From contig CANRAG010000001.1 in the NCBI GenBank assembly GCA_947628515.1, positions 1 through 64,000 on the forward strand: 64,000 nucleotides of DNA, given 5' to 3'. The notes beneath the pieces are model-generated. The model did not search any database. It saw nothing but the letters and a program-made list of their open reading frames with translations, and was not told the origin of the DNA. Numbering within the stretch: position 1 is the stretch's first letter; every line of letters starts with the position of its first letter. This DNA comes from an uncultured Clostridia bacterium. GTDB lineage: Bacteria > Bacillota > Clostridia > UBA1381. A program made the position numbers and the translations under genes. Shown here in pieces: positions 27,236-35,910 of the stretch.

Positions 27236-28067
27236 TTCCGATGTATTCTCCTATCTTGTCTTTTATAGCTGCCATATCCTCGCGGTATGTTATGCCGTAC
27301 CATTTGCTGCCGCTTTCAAAAACCTTGACAGACGCGAAGCCCTTGGCAATCATATTCCGGACAGCCGAAGGGATGAAGAACTCATCCTTCATAAGGTCGG
27401 CGGTTTTTGTAAATACTTCAAACTCCTCTGCCAACTCATCAAAAATATCGGGAGTAAAGCCCCATAAATTCATTGAAACCGGAGTATCGGCAGCAAGCTG
27501 AATTATATTTCCGTTAAGGTCTGATTTCATATCAGTATTAATTTTTGTATGCTCGGTAATATTTTTAAGGAAGCCGTTCTCTATCTCACATACACCTCTT
27601 GAAACCGTTCCGTTCTCACTCAATGTGTTTTTAAGTCTGTATGCCGTCATTGCGTATTCTCCCGGACGGGCGCTTTGGAGATGGCGGCATATATCAAAAA
27701 ATGCGTCTGTTCCGTAATAATCATCGGCATTGATTACCGCAAACGGAGTTTTTACCGTGTCACGGCAACACAAAATCGCGTGCGCTGTTCCAAACGGCTT
27801 CGTTCTCCCTTCGGGGAGAGAAGATGTGTCCTGGATAACATACTCGGTATCGATCTGCTTTTCAATTCTGTGTCCGACAAGTTTTATGAAATCCTCCTTC
27901 ATATCCTCTCTAAGTATAAACACAGCTTTGTCAAAGCCCGCCTTTTTTGCATCGTACACGGAAAAATCCGGTATGCTTCTTCCATCGTCGCTGACAGGTT
28001 CAGCCTGTTTCAGCCCTCCGAACCTGCTGCCCATTCCGGCAGCCATTACAACAAGCGCAGCATTCAT
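27219..28067 (-). CDS. Sugar-phosphate nucleotidyltransferase
   Basis: Rossmann-like nucleotidyltransferase of 282 residues. The signature AAGMGSRFGGLKQ at residues 9-21 binds the nucleotide triphosphate; later motifs include FGTAHAILCC and the metal-binding NADDYYG. Members make NDP-sugars from sugar 1-phosphates. In this operon it precedes a NahK-like kinase, so the likely substrate is a HexNAc 1-phosphate, but sequence alone does not fix the base or sugar. ATG 28067 follows GAAGGTG. First gene of the minus-strand salvage operon, divergent from the aldose epimerase-like gene. The ending (LYD) overlaps the kinase start, implying translational coupling. Confidence 0.85.
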   Translation of the reverse strand: MNAALVVMAAGMGSRFGGLKQAEPVSDDGRSIPDFSVYDAKKAGFDKAVFILREDMKEDFIKLVGHRIEKQIDTEYVIQDTSSLPEGRTKPFGTAHAILCCRDTVKTPFAVINADDYYGTDAFFDICRHLQSARPGEYAMTAYRLKNTLSENGTVSRGVCEIENGFLKNITEHTKINTDMKSDLNGNIIQLAADTPVSMNLWGFTPDIFDELAEEFEVFTKTADLMKDEFFIPSAVRNMIAKGFASVKVFESGSKWYGITYREDMAAIKDKIGEYIGNGLYD

Positions 28068-28123
28068 GTTACACCTTCGCCTTTCACATAATTTTTAGCA
28101 TATATTAACTTAGTTATATTTTG

Positions 28124-28152
28124 ATTATACCTCTTGAAAGTAAATATGTATT
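28124..28152 (-). promoter_or_regulatory. Possible promoter of the amino-sugar salvage operon
   Basis: On the minus strand TATAAT (28129-28124) lies 57 bases before the ATG, with a weak -35 AATACA (28152-28147) at 17 bases. The -10 is good, the -35 poor. Confidence 0.35.
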
Positions 28153-28206
28153 TATCCAAAAGATACATTAATTTGCCGAAAAGGTTCTGATTTGTCAAAA
28201 AAAGGC

Positions 28207-28235
28207 TTGTAAAATCCGGTTATACAGTGTATAAT
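28207..28235 (+). promoter_or_regulatory. Promoter of the aldose epimerase-like gene
   Basis: TTGTAA at 28207-28212 and TATAAT at 28230-28235 with a 17-base spacer; ATG at 28271. Confidence 0.65.
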
Positions 28236-28270
28236 TATAAGATGATATATATTTTAAGCCGAGGAAGTAT

Positions 28271-29128
28271 ATGATGAAACAAGTGAGAATTTCAAACGAA
28301 ATTGCAGAGGCGGTTATATCAGAGCTGGGAGCGGAAATAAAAAGTCTGAAAAAGAACGGGCGCGAAATAATATGGGAGGGTGATCCGTCCGTATGGGAAG
28401 GACAGGCGCCGTTTTTGTTCCCCATATGCGGGGGTCTCAGGGACAACAGGTATATTCTTAATAACAGGGAATATCACCTTGAGAAGCATGGCTTTGCAAG
28501 TAAAATGCAATTTGATATCGAAAGTCAATGTGAAAATGCCGTGACATTTTTACTGAAGGATATGCCGGAAACTTTGGAATGTTTTCCCAATACCTTTGAA
28601 TGTAGAGTCACATACAGAATTATTGAAACCGGACTGGCAATAACCTACGATGTAAAGAATACGGACATTAAAACGATGTATTTCTCAATGGGTGCGCATG
28701 AGGGATATGTCTGTCCGGAGGGCATAGAGGAATACAGCATTGTATTTGAGCATAACGAAAGGCTTGAAACCGCGCTTCTCGACGGCGGTTATCTTGGGCA
28801 TGATACCTGTGTGCTTGCGGAGAATGCGCGCGAGCTGCCGCTGAAATATGAGTATTTTTTTAATGATAATTCGTTGGTATTTACACAGCTGCGGTCGAGA
28901 AAGGTATCATTAATACATAAAAGCGGCGAAAAATGTATTTCGGTACATTTTAACGGTTTTGAATGTTTGCTTCTGTGGACTGTGCCGGAAGCCGGATATA
29001 TTTGTATTGAACCCTGGTGCGGTATTCCGGATTATGCTGACAGTGATTATGATATTACTCGCAAAAAGGGTATAATGACACTAAAGTCCGGAGAGCGCTG
29101 CATACGGCAGCATACGATAATATTTTAG
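28271..29128 (+). CDS. Aldose 1-epimerase family protein (LacX/YihR type)
   Basis: Galactose mutarotase-like beta-sandwich of 285 residues, cytosolic, without signal peptide. Family landmarks: APFLFPICGGLRDN, the histidine in EKHGFASKMQF, the second histidine in MGAHEGYVCPEG, and the glutamate in YICIEPWCGIPD that acts as base. Members interconvert alpha and beta anomers of free sugars. In this context it may prepare hexosamines for kinases, which is inference. GAGGAAG precedes the two ATG codons at 28271 and 28274. Ends with TAG. It is divergent from the salvage operon and followed by an AraC gene with its own promoter. Confidence 0.83.
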   Translation: MMKQVRISNEIAEAVISELGAEIKSLKKNGREIIWEGDPSVWEGQAPFLFPICGGLRDNRYILNNREYHLEKHGFASKMQFDIESQCENAVTFLLKDMPETLECFPNTFECRVTYRIIETGLAITYDVKNTDIKTMYFSMGAHEGYVCPEGIEEYSIVFEHNERLETALLDGGYLGHDTCVLAENARELPLKYEYFFNDNSLVFTQLRSRKVSLIHKSGEKCISVHFNGFECLLLWTVPEAGYICIEPWCGIPDYADSDYDITRKKGIMTLKSGERCIRQHTIIF

Positions 29129-29133
29129 TTAGC

Positions 29134-29162
29134 TTGCAAAAACGGTATATTTATGATATAAT
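29134..29162 (+). promoter_or_regulatory. Promoter of AraC-nagA
   Basis: TTGCAA at 29134-29139 and TATAAT at 29157-29162, 17-base spacer. Confidence 0.65.
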
Positions 29163-29197
29163 CATTACCGCAAATATAATTTAAAGAGGTGTTCGCA

Positions 29198-30091
29198 GTG
29201 GATACTTTTGAAAGAACAGAGTTAAATAAAGCTTTTGACGTTTCGTCGGTGATAACTATTCATTACTTTGAGCATAGCAGAGATTATGTTTTTCAAGGTG
29301 AGAGCCATAATTTCTGGGAAATGGCTTATGCCGACAGGGGCGATGTCTTGGTTTACTTTAATGGTGAATGGCATACATTGAAGCCGGGTTATGCCGTCTT
29401 CCACAGACCGATGCAGTTCCATAATCTGAAAGCGGATGGGCATACAGCGCCCAATGTTATAGTGGTATCATTTGACTGCGACAGCGGACTGATGGATTTT
29501 TTCAACGATAAAATACTTTATGTACCGCAGCAGGCGAAGGATAAGATTAAGGATATTATACGCTGCGCGGGGCAGGCGTTTACCACCCGTCTTGACGACC
29601 CGTATACAAAGAAGCTTGTAAAGAGCGGTAATATTGCGGCGGAACAGTATATATCGCTGTATCTTGAAGAATTACTGCTTTCTTTATATACGCATTACAG
29701 CGGAGCGGCGGACACCAAAAAGAACAAACTCAACAGTACGGTTTCCGTAATGAACACCGTATTTGAAAGAGCAACCGCCTATATGCGCGAAAATACGAAC
29801 AAAAATCTTACAATAGATGCTATAAGCCGCGCCTTGCATATAAGTCGTTCAGAGTTAAAAAGAGTATTTCGGGAATATACGGGTCTGGGCGTGATTACCT
29901 ATTTCAGGAATATGCGCATAGAGCATGCGAAAACACTCATACGCGACGGAGGAATGAATATAACAGAGATTGCGGAGCGTATGGGCTATGAGTCAATACA
30001 TTGCTTTTCAAAACAGTTTAAGAATGTGGTCGGTATGTCGCCGCGGGAGTACTCGTTGTCGATAAAAATGTGGATAGACGACAGCAAATAA
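29198..30091 (+). CDS. AraC-family regulator adjoining nagA
   Basis: Regulator of about 297 residues. The sensor domain begins ITIHYFEHSRDYVFQGESHN and includes FWEMAYADRGDVLVYFNGEW and FHRPMQFHNL, a cupin with several histidines. The C-terminal HTH pair is LTIDAISRALHISRSELKRV and the second ending IHCFSKQFKNVVGMSPREYS. GTG 29198 is chosen because AGAGGTG at 29186-29191 lies seven bases upstream; an in-frame GTG at 29189 would overlap that site. It is a paralogue of the AraC protein at 32.4 kb, sharing the layout HYFE....Y.F.GESH.FWE through the whole sensor. It lies 18 bases before nagA in what looks like a two-gene unit, suggesting control by an amino sugar or GAG fragment. Confidence 0.9.
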   Translation: MDTFERTELNKAFDVSSVITIHYFEHSRDYVFQGESHNFWEMAYADRGDVLVYFNGEWHTLKPGYAVFHRPMQFHNLKADGHTAPNVIVVSFDCDSGLMDFFNDKILYVPQQAKDKIKDIIRCAGQAFTTRLDDPYTKKLVKSGNIAAEQYISLYLEELLLSLYTHYSGAADTKKNKLNSTVSVMNTVFERATAYMRENTNKNLTIDAISRALHISRSELKRVFREYTGLGVITYFRNMRIEHAKTLIRDGGMNITEIAERMGYESIHCFSKQFKNVVGMSPREYSLSIKMWIDDSK

Positions 30092-30109
30092 CAGAGAGGG
30101 ATAAATTTC

Positions 30110-31168
30110 ATGAGATCAGTATTTAAAAATCTTTGTATTAACGGAAAGGTTACCGACATAATTTCGGAAAACGGTATAATATCGGCGGTATGCCCGTGCG
30201 GGGAAGCAGGTGTTGATTTTTGCGGAAAACGGGCGTATGCGGGCCTTATAGATATTCATACCCACGGCATAGGCGGTATGGATACGATGGATGCCGATTT
30301 CGGACTTATGGCTAAGCTGTATGCAGCAAACGGCACAACTACCTTTTATCCCACAACAATGACGGCTTCTCATAAGAGCATAGCTAAAGTGCTGAGCGCG
30401 CCAATACCTGAAAAAGGCGCCCGAATAGGCGGGTTCCATCTTGAGGGTCCGTACATAAACGCAAAATACAAGGGCGCGCAGAATAAAGAATATGTGCGGC
30501 GCCCCGATATGTCGGAATTTGCGGATTATGATAATATAAAGCTTATTACGCTTGCGCCGGAGCTTGACGGAGCGATTGAATACATAAATGCCTTTGGCGG
30601 CGTGGTATGTCTGGGTCATACGGACGCGGATTATGATACCGCCGTTAATGCCGCCCGCGCCGGGGCAAAATGTCTTACGCATACATTTAACGCAATGCCT
30701 CCGCTTCACCACAGAAGTCCGTCGCTGATAGGCGCGGCGGCGGATTTTGATATGTATGTTCAGGTAATATGCGACGGAAAGCATATACATCCGGCTGTTA
30801 TACGGATACTTTACAGACTGTTCGGACCGGAGCGGATGATATTGATAAGCGATTCGATGCGCGCGACGGGACTGCCGGACGGAGTTTATGAATTGGGCGG
30901 ACAGACTATTACGGTTAAGGAAAAAACCGCGAGAACCGCTGACGGCGCTTTGGCGGGCAGCACTTCGTCGCTTTTTGAATGTGTGAGGCGCGCGGTGGAT
31001 TTCGGTATACCTGAGCCGGAGGCGTTTAAAATGGCGTCCGAAACCCCGGCACGGTTGATGGGGCTTAAACGCGGTATTATTAAATCCGGCTATGACTGCG
31101 ATTTGATTGTACTTGACGACAAAAACGAAATAGATACCGTTATTATTAACGGTAATATACAGTCGTGA
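30110..31168 (+). CDS. nagA: N-acetylglucosamine-6-phosphate deacetylase
   Basis: Amidohydrolase-fold enzyme of 352 residues that deacetylates GlcNAc 6-phosphate in the cytoplasm. Metal and substrate motifs: DIHTHGIGGMDT, HLEGPYINAKYKGAQN, CLGHTDADYDTA, LTHTFNAMPPLHHR, ICDGKHIHP and the catalytic aspartate in LISDSMRATGLPDG, then GALAGSTSSL. Spacing after the AraC gene is 18 bases with AGAGAGG as ribosome site. Its product is the substrate of the NagB half of the fusion at 24.6-26.2 kb, so the two genes complete GlcNAc to fructose 6-phosphate if the ROK half phosphorylates GlcNAc. The end faces the TauE/SafE gene; no obvious terminator lies in the 22 bases between. Confidence 0.95.
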   Translation: MRSVFKNLCINGKVTDIISENGIISAVCPCGEAGVDFCGKRAYAGLIDIHTHGIGGMDTMDADFGLMAKLYAANGTTTFYPTTMTASHKSIAKVLSAPIPEKGARIGGFHLEGPYINAKYKGAQNKEYVRRPDMSEFADYDNIKLITLAPELDGAIEYINAFGGVVCLGHTDADYDTAVNAARAGAKCLTHTFNAMPPLHHRSPSLIGAAADFDMYVQVICDGKHIHPAVIRILYRLFGPERMILISDSMRATGLPDGVYELGGQTITVKEKTARTADGALAGSTSSLFECVRRAVDFGIPEPEAFKMASETPARLMGLKRGIIKSGYDCDLIVLDDKNEIDTVIINGNIQS

Positions 31169-31190
31169 AGGATATTGCTTTAAGTATTGT

Positions 31191-31964
31191 TCAGACCGCT
31201 ATATTATAGACACAGGCAGCCATAATCACCACTAAGAGAACGCGGTAAACATATTTCATATTTTTTACCGAAATACGGCGCAGCACAGCGTTGCCGACAA
31301 TGCCGCCGGAAATACCGCCGAATACCATAAGAAGAAGCCATGTCGGCTCGAAGTCGGGCACTCCCATAAAAATGGCGCACGCCAAAGCGCTGATCTGTGA
31401 AAAAAGCACTATCAACAATGAATTTACCGTCAAATCCTTGCCTTTCATAGAGAACAAGGCTCCCAGGAGCATGATGTTTATCGGACCTCCGCCAATACCG
31501 AGAAATGAGGATATTATACCCAAAACAAGACCTATGCAGATTATTGCCGCATGAGAATTAATATTGCGGGTCATAAGCTTTGAGCTGTAGATTTCATACC
31601 ACAGTACTATTGCGGTAAGCAAAAAAATAATGATATTCTGAAATACGGTTACGAATTGCGTATTGCTTACAAACGTCATCACACTGCGGAATACCAGTCT
31701 CCCGCAGATGCCGCCCACAGCCGCGCCGACGGCAAGGTACGGCGTGCGGCTGTTGTCTGTTTTAAAGCCTGTGCTTCTGTTGCGCATGACCGAAACCGCC
31801 GACATTGCCAGCACGGTGCAGCCGGATAAGAAATTTACCGTGTCGGGCGCGAGAAGCCCCGACGCGTCAACAAGCGGCTTTATGATTATTCCGCCGCCTA
31901 TTCCCGTTATCGCGCCGACTACAGACGCGCCGCAGCTTATGATAAATAAAATTACTGCTGTCAT
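31191..31964 (-). CDS. TauE/SafE (TSUP) family membrane permease
   Basis: Membrane protein of 257 residues with about eight hydrophobic segments. The two family repeats appear as SVVGAITGIGGGIIIKP near the N-terminus and LGIISSFLGIGGGPINIML in the middle. Members export sulfite, sulfonates or related anions. ATG 31964 has AAAGGAG eleven bases upstream. It stands between nagA (convergent) and the sulfatase-containing operon (divergent). Export of sulfur anions released from sulfated glycans is therefore an attractive role, but it is only inference, because TSUP proteins are common and broadly specific. Confidence 0.85.
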   Translation of the reverse strand: MTAVILFIISCGASVVGAITGIGGGIIIKPLVDASGLLAPDTVNFLSGCTVLAMSAVSVMRNRSTGFKTDNSRTPYLAVGAAVGGICGRLVFRSVMTFVSNTQFVTVFQNIIIFLLTAIVLWYEIYSSKLMTRNINSHAAIICIGLVLGIISSFLGIGGGPINIMLLGALFSMKGKDLTVNSLLIVLFSQISALACAIFMGVPDFEPTWLLLMVFGGISGGIVGNAVLRRISVKNMKYVYRVLLVVIMAACVYNIAV

Positions 31965-32210
31965 ATATTTGTTTGCTCCTTTAAATATTCTGTCTGTTTT
32001 TTATCTGACTGTCACTTGACCCAGTGTAGGAATTGCGCCATGTCGGGCAGTCCGTGGTTTTTTACACGGTTTTGTTCTTCCGTAAGCCCCGTTTTATTTC
32101 ATGTTTAATTATAATATAATATCTCTTAAATGAAAATACAAAATCAGGTCAATTTAAACATAAAATCAGATATTTTACACATTTCGATAAAAACCGAAAA
32201 ATCATTTTGA

Positions 32211-32234
32211 TGGCATAAATTTCATTTTATGCCA
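32211..32234. promoter_or_regulatory. 9-bp inverted repeat, candidate operator
   Basis: TGGCATAAA (32211-32219) and TTTATGCCA (32226-32234) are perfect inverted arms around six bases, about 125 bases upstream of the operon's -35. Low GC and lack of a T-run argue against a terminator. Confidence 0.45.
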
Positions 32235-32359
32235 ATTATTTTTGTACTTTTTCATAAAAGATTAGCCCGTTTTAAATGAAGTATAGTATAAATTGCACTT
32301 ATAATAATACAGAATAGGTTCAATAATATTTGTAATCAGACCATTCAATGCGAGAATTG

Positions 32360-32388
32360 TTTACTTTTAAAATTTTATGGTTTATAAT
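32360..32388 (+). promoter_or_regulatory. Promoter of the 16-gene GAG operon
   Basis: TTTACT at 32360-32365 and TATAAT at 32383-32388 with a 17-base spacer, 23 bases before the AraC ATG. Confidence 0.6.
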
Positions 32389-32411
32389 CGTGTTAGGTAA
32401 GGTGATTAGGC

Positions 32412-33317
32412 ATGGAATATGTTGCTGTTACATTAAAGGATGACTTCGTCATAGAAAACCTTGTCACGGTTCATTATTTTGAGTATACCAATGATTACTC
32501 CTTCCCCGGAGAAAGCCACGATTTCTGGGAGTTTGTTTTTATGGACAAGGGCGAGGCGATAGTGGCGGCGGACGAGGAAATACGAGAACTGAAAGCGGGC
32601 GAGGTTATATTTCACAAGCCAAACGAATGGCATACAATTATAGCGAACGGAATTCACGCTCCCAATATTGTTATTGTATCGTTTATGTGCAATTCACCGT
32701 GCATGGCACTTTTTGAGAATAAGATTGCCACGGTAACGATATTGCAAAGGTGGCTTCTCGCAAGACTGATAGAAGAAGCGAGAAAAGTATTTAAAACGCC
32801 TCTTAGCGATCCTTATGTTACGAAAATGGTTAAAAACAAGGAAACGCCGCTTGGAAGCGAACAGTTGATCAAGCTGTATCTTACGGAATTTTTGTTGTCG
32901 TTTGTGGCGCCGTCTCAGACAAACAATCCGGAGATTAAAGTTTCTCATCGTGATGATTTCAACAGTATTATAAGTTATATGGAAGAAAACATTTCTAAGA
33001 AGCTGAGCATAAAATCAATAAGCAGACAGTTCAATATCAGCCCGTCAACGTTAAAGCGAATGTTTGCGGAAAACACGGGCAGAGGCGTTATTGCTTACTT
33101 TATAGAAATGAAAATTGAATACGCGAAGCGTTATATCCGCGAAGGAAACCATAACATAACGCAGATATCGCAGATGCTTGGCTATGACAAGGCAAACTAT
33201 TTTTCCACGCAGTTCAAGCAGTATATGAAAATGACTCCTTCGGAGTACGCGGCATCGATTAAATCTCTGCAAGGCGGAGATAAATTATATAAAAATAATA
33301 CAGAGAGGAAGGAATAA
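32412..33317 (+). CDS. AraC-family regulator, first gene of the GAG operon
   Basis: Regulator of 301 residues. Cupin-like sensor: VTVHYFEYTNDYSFPGESHD, FWEFVFMDKGEAIVAADEEI and FHKPNEWHTIIANG. Helix-turn-helix pair: LSIKSISRQFNISPSTLKRMF and the final one ending ANYFSTQFKQYMKMTPSEYA. A paralogue of the AraC protein at 29.2 kb with the same sensor layout, so the two probably respond to related ligands. ATG 32412 lies after TAAGGTG. Only three bases separate its stop from the solute-binding lipoprotein gene, so it is co-transcribed with the transporter and may autoregulate. The inverted repeat upstream is a candidate binding site. Confidence 0.9.
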   Translation: MEYVAVTLKDDFVIENLVTVHYFEYTNDYSFPGESHDFWEFVFMDKGEAIVAADEEIRELKAGEVIFHKPNEWHTIIANGIHAPNIVIVSFMCNSPCMALFENKIATVTILQRWLLARLIEEARKVFKTPLSDPYVTKMVKNKETPLGSEQLIKLYLTEFLLSFVAPSQTNNPEIKVSHRDDFNSIISYMEENISKKLSIKSISRQFNISPSTLKRMFAENTGRGVIAYFIEMKIEYAKRYIREGNHNITQISQMLGYDKANYFSTQFKQYMKMTPSEYAASIKSLQGGDKLYKNNTERKE

Positions 33318-33320
33318 TTA

Positions 33321-34934
33321 ATGAAAAAAACGAACCTTTTAAGAGTTGTATCGCTTACAACGGTCCTTGCGCTTGCCGCAGCGGCTGTGTCAGGCTGCGG
33401 GAAATCGAACACGGCAAGCGAGCACGGGAGCGGAGTAACTCTTTCAGACGGCGAGTCTGTTTATCCCGTTAAGTCCGACGACACTCTTACGGTATGGGTA
33501 GCGCTTAACGACCAGGCAAAGCAGAACTACACGAACATGGCGGAGACTCCGTTCGGCAAGGCGTGGCTTGAGAAGACGGGCGTGAACATCAAGTTCATTC
33601 ATCCGACATCCGGCAATGTCTCGGAGCAGTTCAATCTGCTTACCGTTTCAAAGGATATGCCCGATGTAATTCTCTATGACTGGTACAATGTATCGGGAGG
33701 ACCTCAGAAATATATTGACGATGGAACCATACTTCCTCTCAATGATATTATAGACAAGTATTCGCCTAATTTTAAGGCATATCTTGAGGAAAATCCGGAT
33801 GTCGCCAGAGCTGTAAAAACGGACGAGGGCAATTATTATGTATATCCGTTTATAAGAGGCGACGAGAAGCTGACCGTATCCTGCGGCCCAATAGTCAGGA
33901 AGGATATTCTCGATGAATACGGGCTTAAGGTTCCCGAAACCATAGACGAGTGGTACAATACGTTAAAAACCTGCAAGGAGCACGGAACCGCAACGCCCTT
34001 ATCGTTCCTGTTCAAATTCGAAAAGAACGGCGTATTCTCCGGTGCATACGGATGCCCGAACAGCTTTTTCCTTGACGACGACGGCAATGTGCAGTACGGG
34101 CCCGCGCAGGACAGCGCGAAGGATTATCTTGCGGAGATGAACAAATGGTACAAAGAGGGGCTGCTCGATAATAACATATCAAGCCTTGAGCAGACCGATA
34201 TTGACTCAAGATTTCTCACCGGAGATGTTGTGGCAAGCATCGGCTATGCCGGATCGAGCATCGGAACCTATCTGACAAACGAAAAGAACTCAAATCCTTC
34301 GTTTAATGTTGAGGCGGCGCCTAATCCGGTCCTCAAAAAGGGCGAGAAATCCGACTTCGGACAAAAGGACAATATATATGTTCCGCAAAATTCGGCAGCT
34401 ATCACAGCAAGCTGTAAAAATATTGAGCTTGCCGCAAGATTTCTTGATTATGCCTATAGTGAGGAGGGATCTCTTCTGCTCAATTTCGGCATAGAGGGAG
34501 AAAGCTATGAGATGACCGAGGACGGTCCCGTTTATACGGATCTTATAACAAACAATCCCGACGGACTTACCATGTCGCAGGCGCTTTCGCACTATATGAT
34601 GCTCGGCAGCGGTCCGTATGTTCAGAATGTACAATATATAGACCAGTATTATCAGTATGACCAGCAGAAGAACGCGCTTAAAATATGGAGCGACACCAAC
34701 GCCGCCGCGCACAAGCTTCCCCAGACAACCTTTACCTCAGAGGAAAGCAAGTCGGCAGCTACAATAACAAATAATCTTTCCACCTATGTAGACGAGATGT
34801 GGATGAAATTTATAACGGGCATTGAACCTCTGGATAAGTTTGATGAGTATCAGGCGCAGCTTAAGCAGCTCGGACTGGAGGAAGTTCTCGGCTATTACGA
34901 TGCCGCTCTTAAGAGATATAACAAGAGAAATTAA
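33321..34934 (+). CDS. ABC transporter solute-binding lipoprotein (LplA type)
   Basis: Extracellular substrate-binding lipoprotein of 537 residues. The signal sequence ends in the lipobox AAVSGCG near Cys27, giving lipid anchoring to the outer face of the membrane. The mature part begins with a DTLTVWVAL strand typical of family 1 solute-binding proteins, and contains VSKDMPDVILYDWYN and a long C-terminal domain with IYVPQNSAAIT. Its size and partners match the large LplA/YtcQ group that serves complex oligosaccharides. Two permease genes follow within 11 bases each; no ATPase is encoded nearby, so a shared MsmX-type ATPase elsewhere is expected. Ligand is probably an unsaturated GAG oligosaccharide (inference from the operon). 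Confidence 0.92.
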   Translation: MKKTNLLRVVSLTTVLALAAAAVSGCGKSNTASEHGSGVTLSDGESVYPVKSDDTLTVWVALNDQAKQNYTNMAETPFGKAWLEKTGVNIKFIHPTSGNVSEQFNLLTVSKDMPDVILYDWYNVSGGPQKYIDDGTILPLNDIIDKYSPNFKAYLEENPDVARAVKTDEGNYYVYPFIRGDEKLTVSCGPIVRKDILDEYGLKVPETIDEWYNTLKTCKEHGTATPLSFLFKFEKNGVFSGAYGCPNSFFLDDDGNVQYGPAQDSAKDYLAEMNKWYKEGLLDNNISSLEQTDIDSRFLTGDVVASIGYAGSSIGTYLTNEKNSNPSFNVEAAPNPVLKKGEKSDFGQKDNIYVPQNSAAITASCKNIELAARFLDYAYSEEGSLLLNFGIEGESYEMTEDGPVYTDLITNNPDGLTMSQALSHYMMLGSGPYVQNVQYIDQYYQYDQQKNALKIWSDTNAAAHKLPQTTFTSEESKSAATITNNLSTYVDEMWMKFITGIEPLDKFDEYQAQLKQLGLEEVLGYYDAALKRYNKRN

Positions 34935-34945
34935 GGAGTGGAGCT

Positions 34946-35899
34946 ATGCGGAACGTAAAAAATAATATCAGCAAGCCCCGATACAGCAAGCCGTTTTCCG
35001 TCAGGCTCAAGGCGGATTTCAGAAGGAACAAGGAGCTATATCTCCTTCTGATTCCGCTTATCGCGTTCTATATAATTTTCAAATATGTGCCGATGTACGG
35101 CTCGGTAATAGCGTTCCAGGACTTCTCGCCGCGTCTTGGGATTACGGGCAGCGATTGGGTGGGCTTTAAGAATTTTATAGACTTTTTCTCGGACAAGAGT
35201 TTTATAAGAATTCTGAAGAACACGGTTATTATAAGCTTTTCCAGTCTGATATTCTGTTTCCCCGCGCCGATTATATTCGCTTTGCTGATGAATGAACTGA
35301 GAAGCAAGATATTTACAAGAAGCGTACAGACCATTACATATCTGCCGCACTTTATTTCTATGGTTGTTATATGCGGCTTAATAAGAAGATTTACCGTGGA
35401 TACAGGCTTTATAAACGATATAATTGCTTTTTTCGGGGGAACAAGGTCAACGATGCTCAACAATCCGAAGCTGTTTGTTCCGATTTATATTATATCTGAG
35501 ATATGGCAGGGACTCGGATGGGGCTCGATAATATATCTCGCGGCGCTTACCGGAGTGGATCAGCAGCTGTACGAGGCGGCGATGATAGACGGAGCGGGAA
35601 GATGGAAGCAGACGCTGCATGTTACGATACCTGCAATTATGCCGACAGTGGTAATTATGTTTATTCTGAAAATAGGAAACATTCTCAATGTGGGCTATGA
35701 GAAGATAATATTACTGTATAACCCGCTCACCTATGAGACAGCCGACGTAATATCTTCATTTGTTTACAGAAAGGGACTTCTTGAACAGAATTGGGGCTAC
35801 AGCGCGGCTGTGGGAATGTTCAACTCGGTAATCAATTTCATATTGCTTATCGCAGCCAACAAGCTGAGTAAAAAATACACGGAAACAAGTTTGTGGTAA
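34946..35899 (+). CDS. ABC transporter permease (LplB type)
   Basis: Inner-membrane permease of 317 residues with about six hydrophobic segments. N-terminal part: LYLLLIPLIAFYIIFKYVPM and GSVIAFQDFSPRLGI, typical of LplB. The conserved EAA-type cytoplasmic loop that contacts the ATPase is YEAAMIDGAGRWKQTLHVTI. GGAGTGGAG precedes ATG 34946. Forms the translocation pore with the next gene's product for the sugar bound by the lipoprotein. Spacing of 11 bases on both sides indicates co-transcription. Confidence 0.93.
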   Translation: MRNVKNNISKPRYSKPFSVRLKADFRRNKELYLLLIPLIAFYIIFKYVPMYGSVIAFQDFSPRLGITGSDWVGFKNFIDFFSDKSFIRILKNTVIISFSSLIFCFPAPIIFALLMNELRSKIFTRSVQTITYLPHFISMVVICGLIRRFTVDTGFINDIIAFFGGTRSTMLNNPKLFVPIYIISEIWQGLGWGSIIYLAALTGVDQQLYEAAMIDGAGRWKQTLHVTIPAIMPTVVIMFILKIGNILNVGYEKIILLYNPLTYETADVISSFVYRKGLLEQNWGYSAAVGMFNSVINFILLIAANKLSKKYTETSLW

Positions 35900-35910
35900 G
35901 GAGGAAGTTT

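Larger units (their letters stand above)
31965..32411. other. 447-bp divergent regulatory region
   Basis: AT-rich gap between the TSUP gene and the GAG operon. It holds a 9-bp inverted repeat (32211-32234) and a promoter (32360-32388) but no credible coding frame. AAATCAG occurs at 32141 and 32163, with AATCAG again at 32334; I cannot tell whether these are sites. No convincing minus-strand promoter for the TSUP gene was found. Confidence 0.6.
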
